Positions 1-5,212 of a stretch of DNA of 5,746 nucleotides are shown here, piece by piece. Both the position numbers and the translations under genes were made by a program. This DNA comes from Chloroflexota bacterium. GTDB lineage: Bacteria > Chloroflexota > Ktedonobacteria > Ktedonobacterales > Ktedonobacteraceae. The notes under the pieces are model-generated. The model made no database searches. It worked only from the letters and a program-made list of their open reading frames with translations, and was not told the DNA's origin. The stretch lies in assembly GCA_021828635.1 (NCBI GenBank), contig JAJZEJ010000431.1, positions 1 through 5,746 of the forward strand, in the 5' to 3' direction. How positions within the stretch are numbered: the first letter of the stretch is position 1; the number at the start of each line of letters is the position of its first letter.

Positions 1-1
1 T

Positions 2-439
2 GCTATGAGCGATCAGCCTATGTTGCGCGAGACCAAGCGTGTGCATGATGCGTTGCTCTGGCAAGGGTATCTGCATTGGGGCGACCGCACACCGGCCATG
101 TTGTGCGCTCGTGGTGATATTCTCGCGGCCTATGGCGAGTACCGCGACAAAATCGCTCTTTGCTACCTGCAAACAACTGCCAATCGTCCGCCCGCCCGCC
201 TGGAGTTTCCGCGCTGGCTACTGGATGACGGCATCCTGGAACCGGTGCTGGACGTGGTGCGAGCCGAGGTCATTGCTGGTAATGGCTATCCCTATGCTAT
301 CGAGACCGCCGATGCCGTCTCTGTCATCACCATGCAGGATCGCGCTGAGTTCTACGCCCACTTCCAGCATTTCATTGAGCGGCAAGGTAGCCAGTTCACC
401 TTCTCCTCCAAATCTCGAAGCAAGGGAAGAAGACGATAA
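2..439 (+). CDS. NurA-domain nuclease, C-terminal part (5' end outside window)
   Basis: The reading frame is open to the left edge. The first ATG in it (position 5) has no room for a ribosome binding site in the window, so this is probably the C-terminal ~145 residues of a longer protein. Counting from that ATG, visible features are GDRTP (residues 26-30), a hydrophobic ALCYLQT strand (51-57), RLEFPRW (65-71) and GNGYPYAIETADAVSVI (92-108), followed by a basic tail ending GRRR. The RxEFPRW block and the GYP...A...V block, with a DR-FY helix after it, resemble the C-terminal half of NurA-domain proteins. NurA is a 5'-3' nuclease working with the HerA helicase in double-strand break end resection. 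The N-terminal metal-binding aspartate cannot be checked because it lies outside the window. Family recognition is by motif memory only. The gene ends 69 bases before the CpXC gene, and a separate promoter candidate lies in that gap. Confidence 0.65.
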   Translation, partial: AMSDQPMLRETKRVHDALLWQGYLHWGDRTPAMLCARGDILAAYGEYRDKIALCYLQTTANRPPARLEFPRWLLDDGILEPVLDVVRAEVIAGNGYPYAIETADAVSVITMQDRAEFYAHFQHFIERQGSQFTFSSKSRSKGRRR

Positions 440-446
440 TGGGATA

Positions 447-455
447 TGTTATAAT
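447..455 (+). promoter_or_regulatory. Extended -10 promoter (TGTTATAAT) for the CpXC-mogA-WD40 operon
   Basis: A perfect TATAAT at 450-455 is preceded by TG one base upstream (447-448), giving the extended -10 form TGnTATAAT. No good -35 hexamer lies 16-18 bases upstream (the sequence there is purine-rich, AAGAAG-like), which is usual for extended -10 promoters. Transcription would start near 462 and leave a leader of about 47 bases before the ATG at 509. It sits just after the stop codon of the NurA-like gene, so the downstream operon may be transcribed independently as well as by read-through. Confidence 0.55.
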
Positions 456-508
456 CAGCATATTAGTTGTTCCCGACAGTAGAGAAATGGTGAAAAGACC
501 GGGTTATT

Positions 509-1192
509 ATGTCTCGTTCAATCAATCAAACGTTTACCTGCCCGTGTGGAGAGGTATTCGACAGTCCAATTTACGAATATGTTAATGTGGCACAAGACCC
601 ACAGTTGCGCTATGTTGTCCTGGCGGGCCTGCTCAATGTTTCTATATGTCCCAATTGCAGCAGAAAAGCTGCTGTTATGGCCCCTTTCATCTATTCTGAT
701 CCGGCACATAACCTGTTAGCCTATGTGCATCCGCGCTCGGACGCGCCCGATGAGGCCCGCAACATGATTTTAGAGCAGTTGCGCTCGGTCTACGTGGGTG
801 TTCAGAGTCAAGAGCAGGAAGAGGGTGAAGAGGAACAGAATGAATTATCAGACGAAGAGATCGAACAGTTACTGGATGGCAAGAATGGTGCCAGCGACCA
901 GCGGGTTGTCAATGATCTGCCCCCACTTCAGGTTGTCTTTGGTCTCGACCAGCTTCATATGTTGATTAACGGCGTGCTGGAGCCAGAAGAGCGTCTGGGA
1001 CGACTGGCACTCAGTACGCAAAGTCGCAACAGCGCCGAACGCGGACAATTCTTGCATATCGCCCGCAAGTTGGCAAGCGAGATGGACTGCCTGTATGAAG
1101 TAGAAGACCTTGAAGACGAATATACCGTCTGGCTCTATGGCTCGCGCCGCCGCATCGGTGCGCTCATGCGCGAATTAACGGCACGTGGATAA
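509..1192 (+). CDS. CpXC domain protein
   Basis: The protein has 227 residues. Its N-terminus carries CPCG (Cys11, Cys13) and then CPNC (Cys47, Cys50), a four-cysteine arrangement that probably binds zinc. With the strand-rich block between them (YEYVNVAQDPQLRYVVLAGLLN as residues 22-43) this matches the CpXC domain, a conserved bacterial domain of unknown biochemical role. A strongly acidic, Glu/Gln-rich linker follows (about residues 98-123). The C-terminal part (about 135-227) contains FGLDQLHMLINGVLEPEERLG and is predicted helical; I do not recognise a known domain in it. No signal peptide or membrane segment is visible, so it is likely cytosolic. The start at 509 has only a weak ribosome binding site, but the cysteine motif begins right after it. 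It is the first gene of a compact operon with mogA (18-base gap) and the WD40 gene. Its function cannot be inferred beyond the domain. Confidence 0.8.
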   Translation: MSRSINQTFTCPCGEVFDSPIYEYVNVAQDPQLRYVVLAGLLNVSICPNCSRKAAVMAPFIYSDPAHNLLAYVHPRSDAPDEARNMILEQLRSVYVGVQSQEQEEGEEEQNELSDEEIEQLLDGKNGASDQRVVNDLPPLQVVFGLDQLHMLINGVLEPEERLGRLALSTQSRNSAERGQFLHIARKLASEMDCLYEVEDLEDEYTVWLYGSRRRIGALMRELTARG

Positions 1193-1195
1193 CAT

Positions 1196-1202
1196 GGAGG
1201 AG
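1196..1202 (+). promoter_or_regulatory. Shine-Dalgarno GGAGGAG that sets the mogA start
   Basis: GGAGGAG ends 8 bases before the ATG at 1211, which is ideal spacing. A longer in-frame start, GTG at 1202, would overlap the last base of this site and leave no usable ribosome binding site, so ATG 1211 is preferred. Confidence 0.75.
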
Positions 1203-1210
1203 TGGACACA

Positions 1211-1693
1211 ATGATTACGGTAGGTGTTTTGACGATTAGCGATGGAGCATCGAAGGGCGAGCGGCAGGATTTGAGCGGCGAGATGATTCGCTCTCTGGTC
1301 GCGCAGATGCCCGATGCGGTCCTTAGCGCGGGCGCGATTGTACCGGACGAGGTGGAATTGATCGCAGCCAAATTGCGCGAATGGAGTGATGAGCAGCTGA
1401 ACCTGATTCTGACAACCGGTGGCACTGGTTTGGCTCCGCGTGATGTGACACCGGAGGCCACGCTGTCGGTGTTAGAGCGCGAAGCTCCCGGCATCGCGGA
1501 GGCTATGCGCGTCAATAGTTTGCAGTACACGCGCATGGCGATGATCTCACGTGGCGTCGCTGGAGTACGTGGGCGCACGCTGATTATCAATCTCCCTGGT
1601 AGCCCAAAGGCGGTTAAAGAGTGTTTGGAATATATTATGCCGGTATTGCCGCACGCGATTAACCTGCTAATCGAAGGACCGAAAGAGCATTAG
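1211..1693 (+). CDS. mogA: MogA/MoaB family molybdenum cofactor biosynthesis protein
   Basis: This 160-residue protein has the normal length of the single-domain MogA/MoaB family. Members adenylylate molybdopterin (MPT + ATP to MPT-AMP) before molybdate insertion; some MoaB members have no proven activity. Visible motifs are GVLTISDGASKGER (residues 5-18) at the N-terminal strand, the family signature TTGGTGLAPRDVTPEAT (68-84) that forms the MPT-binding loop, PGIAEAMR (93-100), SRGVAGVRG (113-121) and LPGSPKAV (128-135). All the motifs I would look for are intact. MogA and MoaB cannot be told apart reliably by eye. It is the middle gene of the CpXC-mogA-WD40 operon, and no other molybdenum cofactor gene is visible nearby. 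The product would be cytosolic and probably trimeric, as known for the family. Confidence 0.92.
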   Translation: MITVGVLTISDGASKGERQDLSGEMIRSLVAQMPDAVLSAGAIVPDEVELIAAKLREWSDEQLNLILTTGGTGLAPRDVTPEATLSVLEREAPGIAEAMRVNSLQYTRMAMISRGVAGVRGRTLIINLPGSPKAVKECLEYIMPVLPHAINLLIEGPKEH

Positions 1694-2605
1694 ATGACAG
1701 GTAGCAAAGATTCCAAAGGGAATAGAGAGATGGCGGTAGTTCCATACACGGGTCATAGCGATAACATCTTCGCGCTGGCGTGGTCGCCGGATGGCCGTGT
1801 GCTGGCCTCCGCCGGACGCGATACGCAGGTGCATCTCTGGAGTCCCTTTTTCCAGTATCGCTATCTTGTTTATGAAGGCCATCGCGGTTGTGTGTTGTGC
1901 GTGGCGTGGTCGCCGGATGGCGAATATGTGGCGTCCGGCGATACTGATGGCACCGTGCATGTCTGGCATGCCGGTAGTGGCGAGACACAGGTGATCTATC
2001 GTGGTCATCAGCGTTTTGCACGCTGTTTAGCCTGGTCGAGTGATGGCCGCATGATTGCCTCTGGTGGTGACTACGGGGATAGCACGGTACAGGTCTGGGA
2101 TGCTCGAAGCGGTGCTTGTCAGCACATCCATACCGGGCAATTTCGTGTCTTCGCCATCTCCTGGCGAGCGCAAAGCGATTTATTAGCCTCGGCCAGCTTC
2201 AATGGTGGTGTACAGATCTGGCATGAAGATACGGGCGAAGTACAATTGACGTATCGCGGCCATGTTGGCCCTGTCTACGCAACCTCCTGGTCGCCTGATG
2301 GAAGTAGCTTGCTTTCGGCAGGCGAGGATGCCACCGTGCATGTCTGGCAAGCCCACAATAGTCAGCCGCTCTACGTCTACCGCGACCACTCGTTCGCCGT
2401 TAAGACGGCAGCCTGGTCGCCCAATGCTGAACTGATTGCCTCTGGTAGCGATGATAGCACGGTACGACTCTGGCAAGCGCGGGATGGTAAGACGGTGAGC
2501 GTGCTGAATGGACATACCTCGTGGGTGCGAGCCGTCGCCTGGTCGCCCGATGGCCGACGGCTCGCCTCATGCAGTGGCAAAACCATGTATGTCTATGAAA
2601 TATAA
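1694..2605 (+). CDS. Seven-bladed WD40 repeat protein
   Basis: The 303-residue protein consists almost entirely of seven WD40 repeats of about 42 residues: 20-61, 62-103, 104-147, 148-188, 189-230, 231-272 and 273-303. Most begin with GH and contain AWSPDG-like and V-hW motifs. Repeat 4 is degenerate (GQ for GH, RAQSD for SPDG), and repeat 6 has DH and SPNA. Seven repeats make one complete closed beta-propeller, a protein-binding scaffold. No kinase, caspase, NB-ARC or other effector domain is attached, and there is no signal peptide or membrane segment. The ATG at 1694 follows the mogA stop directly, so translation is probably coupled. An alternative in-frame ATG at 1730 (Met13) has an AAAGGGA-like site at good spacing and would lose only the disordered first 12 residues. 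Identical DNA stretches recur 381 bases apart (see findings). The binding partner is unknown. Confidence 0.9.
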   Translation: MTGSKDSKGNREMAVVPYTGHSDNIFALAWSPDGRVLASAGRDTQVHLWSPFFQYRYLVYEGHRGCVLCVAWSPDGEYVASGDTDGTVHVWHAGSGETQVIYRGHQRFARCLAWSSDGRMIASGGDYGDSTVQVWDARSGACQHIHTGQFRVFAISWRAQSDLLASASFNGGVQIWHEDTGEVQLTYRGHVGPVYATSWSPDGSSLLSAGEDATVHVWQAHNSQPLYVYRDHSFAVKTAAWSPNAELIASGSDDSTVRLWQARDGKTVSVLNGHTSWVRAVAWSPDGRRLASCSGKTMYVYEI

Positions 2606-2609
2606 ATTT

Positions 2610-3140
2610 CTAAATCGGCGAACCTTGTTTGCCTTGTGCGCCTAGCAGTTGCTCGATCTCACCGAGGTGAACGAACAGGTGTGTGAGGCAGACGCGCCCG
2701 ATGGTAAAAAGAGCTGTCAGTTCGCCTAGCGGCTTAACTGTGACCATGCGCTGTGAAAGTTCAGCTCCGCCGTCGTTGATGCTCTCCATATATTGCTCAA
2801 ATTCGCTCCACACTTGCTCGGCATAGTGCATGAAAAGCTGCGTATCGTTGATGTGCAGTGCTTTTGCCTCGTCAGTGGACATGCCTGTACCCTGTACACG
2901 TGGCGGCAGATCTAGCCGCTCGTGCCAGTGGTCCTCGTTCCAGAGCGTATTTTTGCCCTGTAAGATGAAGTGTAAGATGTTGTCTTCGGTGCGCACACAA
3001 TGCCAGAGGATGAAGGCGATGCTGTTATCCTTGCTGCCCATCGTGAAGTGCCACTCTTCCGGTGTCAGGTTGCTGACAGAATTGCGCAGCATCGTGTGCA
3101 GGTATTTCTGCTCACCACGTAAAAATTCAATCAATTCCAT
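2610..3140 (-). CDS. DinB-family (DinB/YfiT four-helix) protein
   Basis: With the start at 3140 the protein has 176 residues, typical of the DinB superfamily of metal-binding four-helix-bundle proteins. A histidine in LWH (His47, followed by an Arg and an acidic pair) and a C-terminal HLFVH (His154 and His158, HxxxH) provide the usual three-histidine metal site. The HLGEIEQLLG ending after it is characteristic of the family. Relatives include thiol S-transferases (bacillithiol, mycothiol) and damage-inducible proteins, so the exact reaction is open. A longer in-frame GTG start at 3203 exists, but a strong AAAGGAG lies 7 bases before 3140, and the extra 21 residues do not look like the domain. 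It follows the histidine phosphatase gene on the same strand, 65 bases downstream, probably as an operon. It converges with the WD40 gene, with 4 bases between the stop codons. Confidence 0.82.
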   Translation of the reverse strand: MELIEFLRGEQKYLHTMLRNSVSNLTPEEWHFTMGSKDNSIAFILWHCVRTEDNILHFILQGKNTLWNEDHWHERLDLPPRVQGTGMSTDEAKALHINDTQLFMHYAEQVWSEFEQYMESINDGGAELSQRMVTVKPLGELTALFTIGRVCLTHLFVHLGEIEQLLGAQGKQGSPI

Positions 3141-3147
3141 AATGCTA

Positions 3148-3154
3148 CTCCTTT
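3148..3154 (-). promoter_or_regulatory. Shine-Dalgarno AAAGGAG that sets the DinB-family start
   Basis: Read on the minus strand, AAAGGAG is separated by 7 bases from the ATG at 3140. This decides for the 176-residue form over the upstream GTG at 3203, which lacks a comparable site. Confidence 0.75.
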
Positions 3155-3165
3155 GTAGATTGTCC

Positions 3166-3188
3166 AGAGTATCCCTTGCGGATACCCT
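3166..3188 (-). other. Intercistronic hairpin between phosphatase and DinB-family genes
   Basis: On the minus-strand transcript, AGGGTATCC (3188-3180) can pair with GGATACTCT (3174-3166) as a 9-bp stem with one G-U wobble and a 5-base loop. It lies between the phosphatase stop codon and the DinB ribosome binding site. There is no U-tract after it, so it is not a standard terminator. It could be an RNA-processing or stability element that tunes the second gene. The pairing is visible; the role is inference. Confidence 0.4.
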
Positions 3189-3205
3189 ATGACTTTTATA
3201 CACAC

Positions 3206-3931
3206 TTATTCCTCGGTTGCTGGTATGGTTGGTTGGTTGGGTGTCATTGTCTGGTCACGGCGCTTGGGTAGTGGCAGAACTTGCCAGGGAATACGTTCCT
3301 CGGCGTCGATATCGCGCACGTGCAGGTTATCGTTATAGCGTCCGAGGTGCCACCTGATTGCGTGTCCCTCTGGGCTACTCTTGCGCCAATGAGTGATTGA
3401 GGTGTTATGCGTATCGAAGCGCACCGGTGGCACAGAGAGCGTGTTGAGGCCGAAGAAATAGAGAAATGAGGCATCCACAATGCCACCGTGGCAGATGATA
3501 ACGATAGTTTTGCCCTCATGCTCGCGGGTGATGCGTTCGAGGGCGGTACCGGCACGCAAGACGAACATACCCCAGTTCTCGCCTCCTGGAGCGACCGGTT
3601 TGAAGGGAAGTTGCTCAATATTGTAGCCGCCGAACTTCTGTCTGAACTCCGTCACCTGCATCCCCTCGGCCTCGCCGATGCGCAACTCTTGTACCTCGTC
3701 ATCAAAGATGATGGGCAATTTAAGCGCAGGCGCGATGATCTCAGCCGTCTGGCGTGCGCGAGGAAGTGTGCTGGCGATAAGAACATCGGCGGCGATCTCA
3801 CCGGTTGCCGCCAAGCGGTCGCGCAGGTGTTCAGCCTGTATGACGCCGAGTGACGTGAGCCCGTCGTCGTGCAAGATATCGCTGACCTGCGTAGTGGCCT
3901 GGCCGTGGCGAATGAGATAGAGGTTGGTCAT
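3206..3931 (-). CDS. Histidine phosphatase (phosphoglycerate mutase-like) family protein
   Basis: The 241-residue protein opens with LYLIRHGQA, the catalytic RHG motif (Arg8, nucleophile His9, Gly10). STLPRARQTAEII (residues 54-66) supplies a further phosphate-binding arginine. QELRIGEAEG (81-90) fits the acidic proton-donor region, and ICHGG (146-150) contains the second catalytic histidine (His148). These are the core residues of histidine phosphatase branch 1, so it should be an active phosphatase or mutase; the substrate is not evident. The C-terminal ~60 residues (from HWRKSSPEGH) extend past the core and end in a Pro/Thr-rich tail. AAAGGA lies 12 bases before the ATG at 3931, a rather long spacing. 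It is the first gene of a probable two-gene unit with the DinB-family gene and is divergent from the YflT-type gene. I see no clear promoter; a TACAAT hexamer at 3966-3961 lacks a -35 partner. Confidence 0.88.
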   Translation of the reverse strand: MTNLYLIRHGQATTQVSDILHDDGLTSLGVIQAEHLRDRLAATGEIAADVLIASTLPRARQTAEIIAPALKLPIIFDDEVQELRIGEAEGMQVTEFRQKFGGYNIEQLPFKPVAPGGENWGMFVLRAGTALERITREHEGKTIVIICHGGIVDASFLYFFGLNTLSVPPVRFDTHNTSITHWRKSSPEGHAIRWHLGRYNDNLHVRDIDAEERIPWQVLPLPKRRDQTMTPNQPTIPATEE

Positions 3932-4015
3932 GGTTGTTCTACATCCTTTGGATAAGCTGGATTGTATGACTACGGTCCCTACAGAGGGCTTTATTCAATA
4001 TTGTAGCACGTGGAA

Positions 4016-4124
4016 GCATGGTACCCACGAGGGATGCCACTACATAGAGTGTGCGCCTCTGGCGCGAGAAGCCGCCTTGGGCGGCGAAATATACATGTAG
4101 TGACACCCCTTGTGGGTGCCATGT
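4016..4124. repeat. REPIN-like palindromic element, copy 1 (degenerate left arm)
   Basis: Two inverted arms of about 34 bases (4016-4049 and 4091-4124) surround a 41-base spacer. The right arm has GTAG (4097-4100), then TGACACCC, a 5-base loop, and GGGTGCCA (4101-4121), so it is itself an imperfect hairpin. The left arm is the inverted counterpart ending in CTAC (4040-4043), with several substitutions. The spacer contains two small GC hairpins, GCGCC/GGCGC (4053-4065) and GCCGCC/GGCGGC (4071-4085), so the whole could fold as a cloverleaf. The right arm differs from that of copy 2 at one position in 33, while the spacers are unrelated. GTGGA occurs just outside both ends (4010-4014 and 4127-4131), a possible but weak 5-bp target duplication. 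Confidence 0.75.
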
Positions 4125-4227
4125 ATGTGGATGTCATGAGTGTGGGTGTCACTTTTCGTATCGCTTATCCGTGTAAAGCGAAGGAAAAATGGGCGCATAA
4201 AGTCCATGTACAGGTTTATTGCTTCTC

Positions 4228-4233
4228 AAGGAG
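4228..4233 (+). promoter_or_regulatory. Shine-Dalgarno AAGGAG that sets the YflT-type gene start
   Basis: AAGGAG ends 8 bases before the ATG at 4242. In-frame upstream starts (GTG 4140 inside the repeat-derived region, ATG 4206) lack such a site, so the 114-residue form is chosen. Confidence 0.75.
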
Positions 4234-4241
4234 AAAGTTCT

Positions 4242-4586
4242 ATGGCAGCTGAACATACGCCGCTCGTCGTCGGTGTATTCGATGTTGATGATAAGGCTAA
4301 ACATGCCATTGATGATTTGAAGGATGCGGGTTTTGGCTACGACCAGGTGGGCGTTGCGACCCAACATGGAGGCGCTCCGGTCAACAATCTACGCGATGAT
4401 CTGGTGAATCTGGGTGTACCCCATGAGCAGGCCAGTTTTTATAATGACGAATTTAAGGTTGGTCACACCGTTGTGTCAATCAGACCGGATGGTCGAGATA
4501 GTGAAGCCAGCAATATTCTGCATCGTAACGGAGCTTACGATTATCCAGGCGCATTCTCGACGGAGCAACCACCCCGCCACGAATAG
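4242..4586 (+). CDS. YflT-type general stress protein (GSP17M domain)
   Basis: The 114-residue protein reads VVGVFDVDDKAKHAIDDLKDAGF near its N-terminus (residues 9-31). This is the beta-alpha pattern of the heat/general-stress GSP17M (YflT) domain, in which a strand is followed by a helix that carries the ...A...L...GF signature. The second half (LVNLGVPHEQASFYNDEFKVGHTVVSIRPDGR, about 55-86, then EASNILHRNGAYD) repeats the strand-helix logic, with the GVP-EQA-FY-EF-G--VVS motif seen in many small stress proteins of this group. It has no signal peptide or membrane segment. Members are often induced by general stress, but their biochemistry is unknown. The gene stands alone between the palindromic element and the next gene, and its 3' end forms half of a perfect 12-bp hairpin. 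The family assignment is by pattern and is fairly secure. Confidence 0.78.
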   Translation: MAAEHTPLVVGVFDVDDKAKHAIDDLKDAGFGYDQVGVATQHGGAPVNNLRDDLVNLGVPHEQASFYNDEFKVGHTVVSIRPDGRDSEASNILHRNGAYDYPGAFSTEQPPRHE

Positions 4587-4599
4587 TGGGTGGTTGCTC
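4563..4599 (+). terminator. 12-bp hairpin spanning the YflT-type stop codon (no U-tract)
   Basis: GAGCAACCACCC (4563-4574) pairs perfectly with GGGTGGTTGCTC (4588-4599). The 13-base loop contains the TAG stop codon (4584-4586). The stem is strong enough for a terminator or a 3'-end stabiliser, but the sequence after it (TAGCCGCTGCG) has no run of T. Intrinsic termination here is therefore uncertain; protection of the mRNA 3' end is an alternative. Confidence 0.55.
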
Positions 4600-4662
4600 T
4601 AGCCGCTGCGTTAGCTACAATGTTAACTGCGCCTTATTGTTTGTAGTCTCGACAAGAGAAGC

Positions 4663-4691
4663 GGAACAGGATGTTCCCCTTTTCTATTTTA
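4663..4691 (+). terminator. Possible Rho-independent terminator downstream of the YflT-type gene
   Basis: GGAACA (4663-4668) and TGTTCC (4672-4677) form a 6-bp stem with a 3-base loop, followed by a T-rich stretch CCTTTTCTATTTT. The stem is short and only half G+C, but the position and the T-rich tail fit a terminator about 80 bases after the stop codon. It may be the real stop for transcripts that pass the hairpin at 4563-4599. Confidence 0.45.
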
Positions 4692-4832
4692 TTGCCTATT
4701 TTAGCCTCAGAACTGTCTCTTGGCGTCTCTGCCACCCGTGTAGGTTGTAAGTGAACCCATCACAAGGGTTGCTCCCGTGTTTTCGTGGTTCTCCAATCGT
4801 TGCGTAGAGATGAACAAGAAAGTGTGAGAATT

Positions 4833-5165
4833 ATGAATCGTGAGTTCCTGCTACCCTCCCAGCAGACGTATGTACCGGCTATTGGTATTGCCCGTGCGAC
4901 GCTCAAGCATTCATGGGGCAGGATGGGCGTTGCGACCTCTGCCACCCCTGATCAGGTATGTGGAGAAGCACGCCGTATTGGTTATACAGGCAAAGAGGAT
5001 GATGCTCTGGCGCTCTACCGTCTCAAGATCAAACTTGGGAATGGTTTGCCTACCGTGACGCTACCCAACCTTTATCTTGTCGAGGAGGGACGCTTTATCG
5101 ATTATGAGCAATGGTGCCAGGAACAAGCGGAACAAGCGCCCGAACAGCAGTCAGCCCCGGCATGA
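4833..5165 (+). CDS. Hypothetical protein, 110 residues
   Basis: I do not recognise this protein. The ATG at 4833 has only a weak AGAAAG-like site 10 bases upstream. An in-frame GTG at 4785 would add 16 residues but has no ribosome binding site, so the start is uncertain. The sequence has a short N-terminal segment, PAIGIARATLKHSWGRMG (residues 15-32), a central part that looks helical, EARRIGYTGKEDDALALYRLK (45-65), then a strand-like LPTVTLPNLYLVEEGRFIDYEQW (72-94). The last ~15 residues are a Gln/Glu/Ala/Pro-rich, probably disordered tail. There are two cysteines (43 and 95), no signal peptide and no membrane segment. The coherent amphipathic pattern and normal codon use suggest a real gene. 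It lies between the YflT-type gene and copy 2 of the palindromic element. A hairpin straddles its stop codon. Confidence 0.6.
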   Translation: MNREFLLPSQQTYVPAIGIARATLKHSWGRMGVATSATPDQVCGEARRIGYTGKEDDALALYRLKIKLGNGLPTVTLPNLYLVEEGRFIDYEQWCQEQAEQAPEQQSAPA

Positions 5166-5175
5166 GGCATGCCGG
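5157..5175 (+). terminator. 8-bp hairpin straddling the stop codon of the hypothetical gene
   Basis: CCGGCATG (5157-5164) pairs perfectly with CATGCCGG (5168-5175) around a 3-base loop. The TGA stop codon (5163-5165) lies at the top of the stem. No U-tract follows directly (AATATCGGCG). It is a compact GC-rich structure that could act as a terminator or a 3'-end stabiliser. Confidence 0.45.
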
Positions 5176-5212
5176 AATATCGGCGATGCGGACGATATTT
5201 CTCATTGGTGAG

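Larger units (their letters stand above)
3932..4241. other. Divergent intergenic region
   Basis: This 310-base gap separates the start of the phosphatase gene (minus) from the start of the YflT-type gene (plus). About a third of it is the palindromic element at 4016-4124. A fragment GGGTGTCACT at 4144-4153, matching part of that element's arm, follows and is complementary to 4099-4108. The remaining stretches hold no convincing promoter on either strand and no credible open frame; the longer frames here run through the palindrome and are not family-like. Confidence 0.6.

Noticed and set aside
1659..2021. Long minus-strand open frames opposite the WD40 gene
   Set aside because: They are antisense shadows created by the repeated WD40 codons (rich in His/Arg/Ala); the plus-strand gene is unambiguous.
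1694..2605. WD40 protein as part of an NLR-like or conflict-system defence protein
   Set aside because: No NTPase, protease-like or effector domain is fused or adjacent; the neighbours are metabolic genes.
3140..3203. Extended N-terminus of the DinB-family protein from GTG 3203, and a TATAAA at 3200-3195 as its promoter
   Set aside because: The strong Shine-Dalgarno favours the start at 3140, and the TATAAA has no -35 partner or TG extension.
4010..4252. Open frame of 80 codons across the copy 1 element
   Set aside because: It runs through the palindrome and overlaps the start of the YflT-type gene in another frame; the product has no recognisable pattern and no ribosome binding site.
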